Assembly: GCA_955651875.1 (NCBI GenBank)
Contig: CATPAP010000141.1
Coordinates: 1-9,670 of the forward strand
Origin: Candidatus Dormiibacterota bacterium
GTDB taxonomy: Bacteria; Chloroflexota; Dormibacteria; Aeolococcales; Aeolococcaceae
Reading direction: 5' to 3'
Length of the DNA: 9,670 nucleotides
Shown here piece by piece: positions 7,605-9,670 of this stretch. The first letter of the stretch is position 1; every line of letters begins with the position of its first letter. Position numbers and translations under genes: made by a program. The notes beneath the pieces are model-generated. The model was not told the origin of the DNA, did no database searches, and saw nothing but the letters and a program-made list of their open reading frames with translations.

Positions 7605-8170
7605 CCCGCCACCACACCCTGGCTGGCACGGGCGGCCGAGACGGCGCGGTCGAGCGGGGTGACCGCCGGGGTCACGCCTCGACCACGCAGCCGCACCGTC
7701 AGCGCGGCGCGGTGGTGATGGCAGACGGCGATCGCGCAGGCGTCGGCGACGTCGTCGGGCCCGTCGATGGAGTCGATGGAGAGCAGCTGCATGGTCATGC
7801 GCAGCACCTGCGGCTTGCGCGCCGCGCCGTAGCCCGCGACGGCCTCCTTCACCTCGTTGGGTGTGTACTCGGCGACGGGGACGCCGGCACCGGCGAGCGC
7901 GCAGAGCAGCACCCCGCGGGCCTCGCTCACCCGCATCGCGGTGCTGCGATTGGTCGAGAAGAAGAGCCGCTCGATGGCGGCGAAGGCGGGGCGGTGCTCA
8001 TCGAGGACGGCGACGATCATCCCGGAGAGCAGGAAGAGACGCTCGGCGTCGTCGATCCCAGCGGGAGTGCTGAGGCACCCGCTGTGAACCAACCGCAGCG
8101 CGCCCGGACCACCGTCGACAACGGCGACGCCGGTGCGGCCAAGTCCCGGATCGACGCCCAGGACCCTCAC
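7601..8170 (-). CDS. ruvC: Holliday junction resolvase RuvC
   Basis: RuvC is the dimeric RNase H-fold endonuclease that cuts Holliday junctions symmetrically after branch migration by RuvAB. The protein is 189 residues from a GTG at 8170, 4 bases past the yebC stop. The four acidic catalytic residues are visible: Asp7 (GVDPGLGRTG), Glu67 (AIERLFF), Asp140 and Asp143 (DDVADACAIA). The family motif YTPNEVKEAVAGYGAARKPQV spans 102-122. GTG was chosen because the first beta strand starts immediately after it, while the longer open frame reads back into yebC. About 25 residues after the last conserved helix form an extra C-terminal tail of no recognised function. Confidence 0.96.
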   Translation of the reverse strand: MRVLGVDPGLGRTGVAVVDGGPGALRLVHSGCLSTPAGIDDAERLFLLSGMIVAVLDEHRPAFAAIERLFFSTNRSTAMRVSEARGVLLCALAGAGVPVAEYTPNEVKEAVAGYGAARKPQVLRMTMQLLSIDSIDGPDDVADACAIAVCHHHRAALTVRLRGRGVTPAVTPLDRAVSAARASQGVVAG

Positions 8171-8174
8171 CAGG

Positions 8175-8933
8175 TCAGCCGACCGACTCGAGGACGGTGT
8201 CGGGAATCTCGGCGTTGGCGTACACCTGCTGTACATCGTCGTCCTCCTCGAGCGCATCGAGGAGGCGCAGCACCGCGGCCGCCTGCTTGGCGTCGAGTGC
8301 CACCGACGTGCTCGGGTTCATGGTCACCTCCCCCGACTCCACGGTGTGGCCGGCGGCCTCGATCGCCGTCCGTACCTTCTCGAAGTCCGCTGGGCTGACG
8401 GTCACCACCACGGAGTCGCCGTCGACGCTGACGTCACCGACGGCGCCCACGTCGACGGCCTCGAGCAGCTCGAGCGCGAGCTCCTCGGGGTCGCGGTCGC
8501 CGGCCGGGATTTGGAGCACACCTTGCTGCGTGAACATCCAGCCGACGCTGTTGGTCTCGCCGAGCGAACCGCCGGAGCGGGTGAACAGGTTGCGTACAGC
8601 CGCGACGGTGCGGTTGCGGTTGTCGGAGAGGACGTCGACAAGGATCGCCACTCCGTGCGGGCCGTAGCCCTCGTAGCGGATCTCCTCGAGCTGGCTCCCC
8701 TCCTTGCCGCCGGCGCCCCGCTGGATGGCGCGGTCGATGTTGTCCGCGGGCATGTTCACCTCGCGCGCCTTCTGCATGGCGAGGCGCAGGCGGAAGTTCG
8801 ACGACGGGTCGGAGCCGCCCTCGCGAGCCGCCACCGACAGCTCACGCGCCACCTTGGTGAAGACCTGGCCGCGCTTGGCGTCGACGATCGCCTTCTTGTG
8901 CTTGATCCCCGCCCACTTGCTGTGACCGGACAT
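8175..8933 (-). CDS. yebC: YebC/PmpR/TACO1 family protein
   Basis: This family was long annotated as a transcriptional regulator; more recent work on bacterial YebC and mitochondrial TACO1 links it to translation of difficult stretches such as polyproline. The protein is 252 residues, normal length. The N-terminal signature is MSGHSKWAGIKHKKAIVDAKRG, followed by FTKVARELSVAAREGG, NMPADNIDRAIQRGAG and YEGYGPHGVAILVDVLSDNRNRT. The acidic C-terminal third has ALEEDDDVQQVYANAEIPD. It is the first gene of the operon, with its own promoter about 30 bases upstream and the best ribosome binding site in the operon (AGGGAGGG, 8937-8944, 3 bases from the ATG). Placement directly before ruvC is a widespread arrangement. 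Confidence 0.96.
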   Translation of the reverse strand: MSGHSKWAGIKHKKAIVDAKRGQVFTKVARELSVAAREGGSDPSSNFRLRLAMQKAREVNMPADNIDRAIQRGAGGKEGSQLEEIRYEGYGPHGVAILVDVLSDNRNRTVAAVRNLFTRSGGSLGETNSVGWMFTQQGVLQIPAGDRDPEELALELLEAVDVGAVGDVSVDGDSVVVTVSPADFEKVRTAIEAAGHTVESGEVTMNPSTSVALDAKQAAAVLRLLDALEEDDDVQQVYANAEIPDTVLESVG

Positions 8934-8936
8934 GAA

Positions 8937-8944
8937 CCCTCCCT
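8937..8944 (-). promoter_or_regulatory. Ribosome binding site of yebC
   Basis: On the minus strand AGGGAGGG lies 3 bases before the yebC ATG (the core GGAGG ends about 4 bases away). It is a strong Shine-Dalgarno, clearly better than those of the internal genes, and fixes the yebC start. Confidence 0.8.
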
Positions 8945-8963
8945 AGCCGAACAGGCGTTTGCC

Positions 8964-8992
8964 ATTGTATTCCGGCCGCGTGGAACAGTCTA
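8964..8992 (-). promoter_or_regulatory. Sigma-70-type promoter of the yebC-nusA operon
   Basis: Read on the minus strand, a -35 box TAGACT (8992-8987) and a -10 box TACAAT (8969-8964) are separated by exactly 17 bases. They match the consensus at 4 of 6 and 5 of 6 positions. Transcription would start near 8957 and leave a leader of about 24 bases before yebC. It is the only convincing promoter on this strand upstream of the operon, and the region is locally AT-richer than its surroundings. Confidence 0.65.
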
Positions 8993-9066
8993 TGAGTGAC
9001 GGCGGTGTCCCGGACGTGAACTCGCGTCAGGCCTTCCATGCGGCGGAAACGGATCGCCGATGGGCC

Positions 9067-9094
9067 TTGACTACCGGTACAGGAGGACTATCCT
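9067..9094 (+). promoter_or_regulatory. Candidate divergent promoter for the plus-strand leader RNA
   Basis: TTGACT (9067-9072) and TATCCT (9089-9094) are spaced by 16 bases and match -35 and -10 consensus at 5 of 6 and 4 of 6 positions. The start would be near 9101. It points away from the yebC promoter, and a ribosome binding site, short ORF, hairpins and terminator follow in order, which supports it. The 120 bases between the two divergent promoters show nothing else I can name. Confidence 0.5.
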
Positions 9095-9134
9095 GATCCT
9101 AAGGAACCGACTGCATACGGAGGAATACTTCACG

Positions 9135-9182
9135 ATGCGAACGGTCTTCCAGCTACTCCGGCACACTCGAGCCGAGAGGTAG
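9135..9182 (+). CDS. Putative 15-residue leader peptide
   Basis: ATG at 9135 to TAG at 9180-9182 encodes MRTVFQLLRHTRAER. A GGAGG at 9119-9123 lies 11 bases before the ATG, a little long but usable. Four of 15 residues are arginine, and the codons are CGA, CGG, CGA and AGG, with a CTA leucine; CGA, AGG and CTA are unusual choices next to the CGC and CTC/CTG that dominate the neighbouring genes. A short ORF placed between a promoter and alternative hairpins ahead of a terminator is the layout of ribosome-mediated attenuation. Translation is not proven, and a 15-codon ORF can arise by chance. Confidence 0.35.
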   Translation: MRTVFQLLRHTRAER

Positions 9183-9392
9183 GGCCCGGATCTCGGGTCG
9201 CACCAAGCGACCGTCCGGTGCGCCACCGTCGAGACCCACGGCGCCTGCCGTCAGGGCTCCGGTGATCGGTTGGCAAGAGTGCGAGGACGGCGCCCAATGC
9301 GATGGGTTCGGGCCGGCCAGCCGGCACCCCAAGGGTGCCCCCAACTTCAGCCCGGCTGATCCGCCGGGCGGCCGATTGCATCGGCACAACTT

Positions 9393-9670
9393 TCAGGGAC
9401 CGGCCGCAGAGCCGGTCCCTTTCTTTGTGCCTGGACGTCGCGCGCCCGTGCGCGCCGGATGGCCGGCCCAGAGGAAGCGAAGCGGGAAGTCCGTGGCACG
9501 GCTGATGCCGACCCGAGCGCCGACGTCGATGGGCACCCCGCGCGGAGCGGCCTCGAGGTCGAGGCCCTCGGGGCTGCCCCACTCGTATCCGGCGGCGCGG
9601 TACATGGCATCGACGGGCGTGGCGTGGTGGAAGCCGTAGGTCAAGCCGGCGGTGTGGGTCAGCAGGTGCC
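9393..9670 (-). pseudogene. Serine beta-lactamase/esterase-like hydrolase, partial and probably 3'-truncated
   Basis: The minus frame is open from the right edge to a TGA at 9395-9393, giving 91 residues. The first part, HLLTHTAGLTYGFHH, then VDAMYRAAGYEWGSPEGLDLEA, strongly resembles the region after the SxxK serine motif in class C beta-lactamase-like hydrolases (PF00144 type, acting on ester or amide substrates). In that family some 200-250 further residues should follow, including a Tyr-x-Asn motif and a C-terminal HxG-like motif. Here recognisable similarity ends near 9546. About 50 basic, low-information residues follow and the frame stops inside the plus-strand terminator stem. Neither missing motif appears in the other two minus frames downstream, so a simple frameshift does not rescue it. 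The SxxK serine would lie outside the window. A truncated pseudogene is most likely; a genuinely divergent short protein is possible. Confidence 0.6.
9395..9426 (+). terminator. Intrinsic (Rho-independent) terminator, plus strand
   Basis: A perfect 10-bp GC-rich stem (AGGGACCGGC at 9395-9404 with GCCGGTCCCT at 9411-9420, loop CGCAGA) is followed at once by a T-rich run, TTCTTT (9421-9426). The minus strand lacks a T-run after the stem, so it acts on plus-strand transcription. Outer arms GCACAA (9384-9389) and TTGTGC (9425-9430) can extend the hairpin around an internal loop. Confidence 0.8.

Larger units (their letters stand above)
9101..9426 (+). ncRNA. Candidate structured RNA or attenuator-type leader, family unknown
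   Basis: Between the candidate promoter and the intrinsic terminator lies about 325 bases with unusually dense perfect hairpins: 9196-9201 with 9207-9212 (6 bp), 9238-9242 with 9247-9251 (5 bp), 9323-9329 with 9333-9339 (7 bp, CAA loop), 9350-9356 with 9363-9369 (7 bp), 9371-9376 with 9380-9385 (6 bp) and the terminator stem. A 15-codon ORF sits near the 5' end. I compared it by eye with T-box, TPP, FMN, cobalamin, c-di-GMP, 6S, SRP, tmRNA and RNase P signatures and found no match. No plus-strand gene follows within the window. It may be a stand-alone small RNA, or a leader cut off from its gene. The 5' end is inferred from the promoter only, and some hairpins are expected by chance in GC-rich DNA. 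Confidence 0.4.

Noticed and set aside
9323..9345. Resemblance of AAGGGTGCC to a T-box core
   Set aside because: The T-box needs AGGGTGG followed by an ACCGCG-like segment and an upstream Stem I with specifier loop. Here the bases are simply the right arm of a perfect GGCACCC/GGGTGCC hairpin.
9549..9566. 18-bp inverted repeat (8-bp arms, GG spacer) in the hydrolase fragment
   Set aside because: It is explained by the codons for GLDLEA in GC-rich usage, within sequence that still matches the family. A functional site is not needed to explain it.
9262..9639. 125-codon plus-strand open frame spanning the terminator
   Set aside because: It runs through a strong intrinsic terminator and opposite the conserved hydrolase segment, and has no family motif.
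1..9670. CRISPR arrays, tRNA or rRNA genes, insertion sequences, phage or defence genes
   Set aside because: I looked for spaced direct repeats, tRNA cloverleaf motifs, transposase motifs and terminal inverted repeats on both strands and saw none.

Overview
The window is high-GC bacterial DNA (roughly 70% G+C by eye). Nearly all of it is one long minus-strand operon, transcribed right to left from a promoter near position 8990. In transcription order it holds yebC, ruvC, ruvA, ruvB, queA, tgt, a fused secDF, rimP and the 5' part of nusA, which runs off the left edge. Neighbouring genes overlap or are separated by fewer than 20 bases: ATGA overlaps join ruvC/ruvA, ruvA/ruvB and queA/tgt, and tgt overlaps secDF by 8 bases. 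Single-transcript, translationally coupled expression is therefore likely.

The operon combines a YebC/TACO1-family translation factor, the complete RuvABC Holliday-junction machinery, the last steps of queuosine tRNA modification that are visible here (Tgt inserts the base, QueA adds the epoxycyclopentane moiety), the SecDF translocation motor, and the ribosome maturation/transcription pair RimP-NusA. ruvCAB, queA-tgt-sec and rimP-nusA are each familiar clusters. Here they are joined end to end, without a recognisable yajC and with SecD and SecF as one protein. GC content, queA-tgt next to ruvB, and the SecDF fusion argue against a typical actinomycete. They would fit a high-GC soil lineage such as Chloroflexota or Dormibacterota, but this placement is an inference and could be wrong.

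The right end (8934-9670) is different. The intergenic region carries a divergent plus-strand promoter, a 15-codon ORF with a Shine-Dalgarno sequence and several rare codons, a run of near-perfect hairpins, and a strong intrinsic terminator at 9395-9426. No plus-strand gene follows in the window, so this looks like a stand-alone structured RNA or an attenuator-type leader that I cannot assign to a known family. Beyond it, facing it on the minus strand, is the edge of a serine beta-lactamase-like hydrolase. Its recognisable sequence stops abruptly and it ends inside the terminator stem, so it is probably a truncated gene.

The most interesting points are this orphan leader/RNA, the altered substrate-pocket motif in Tgt, and a 16-bp palindrome with a possible leaderless promoter at the tgt/secDF junction.
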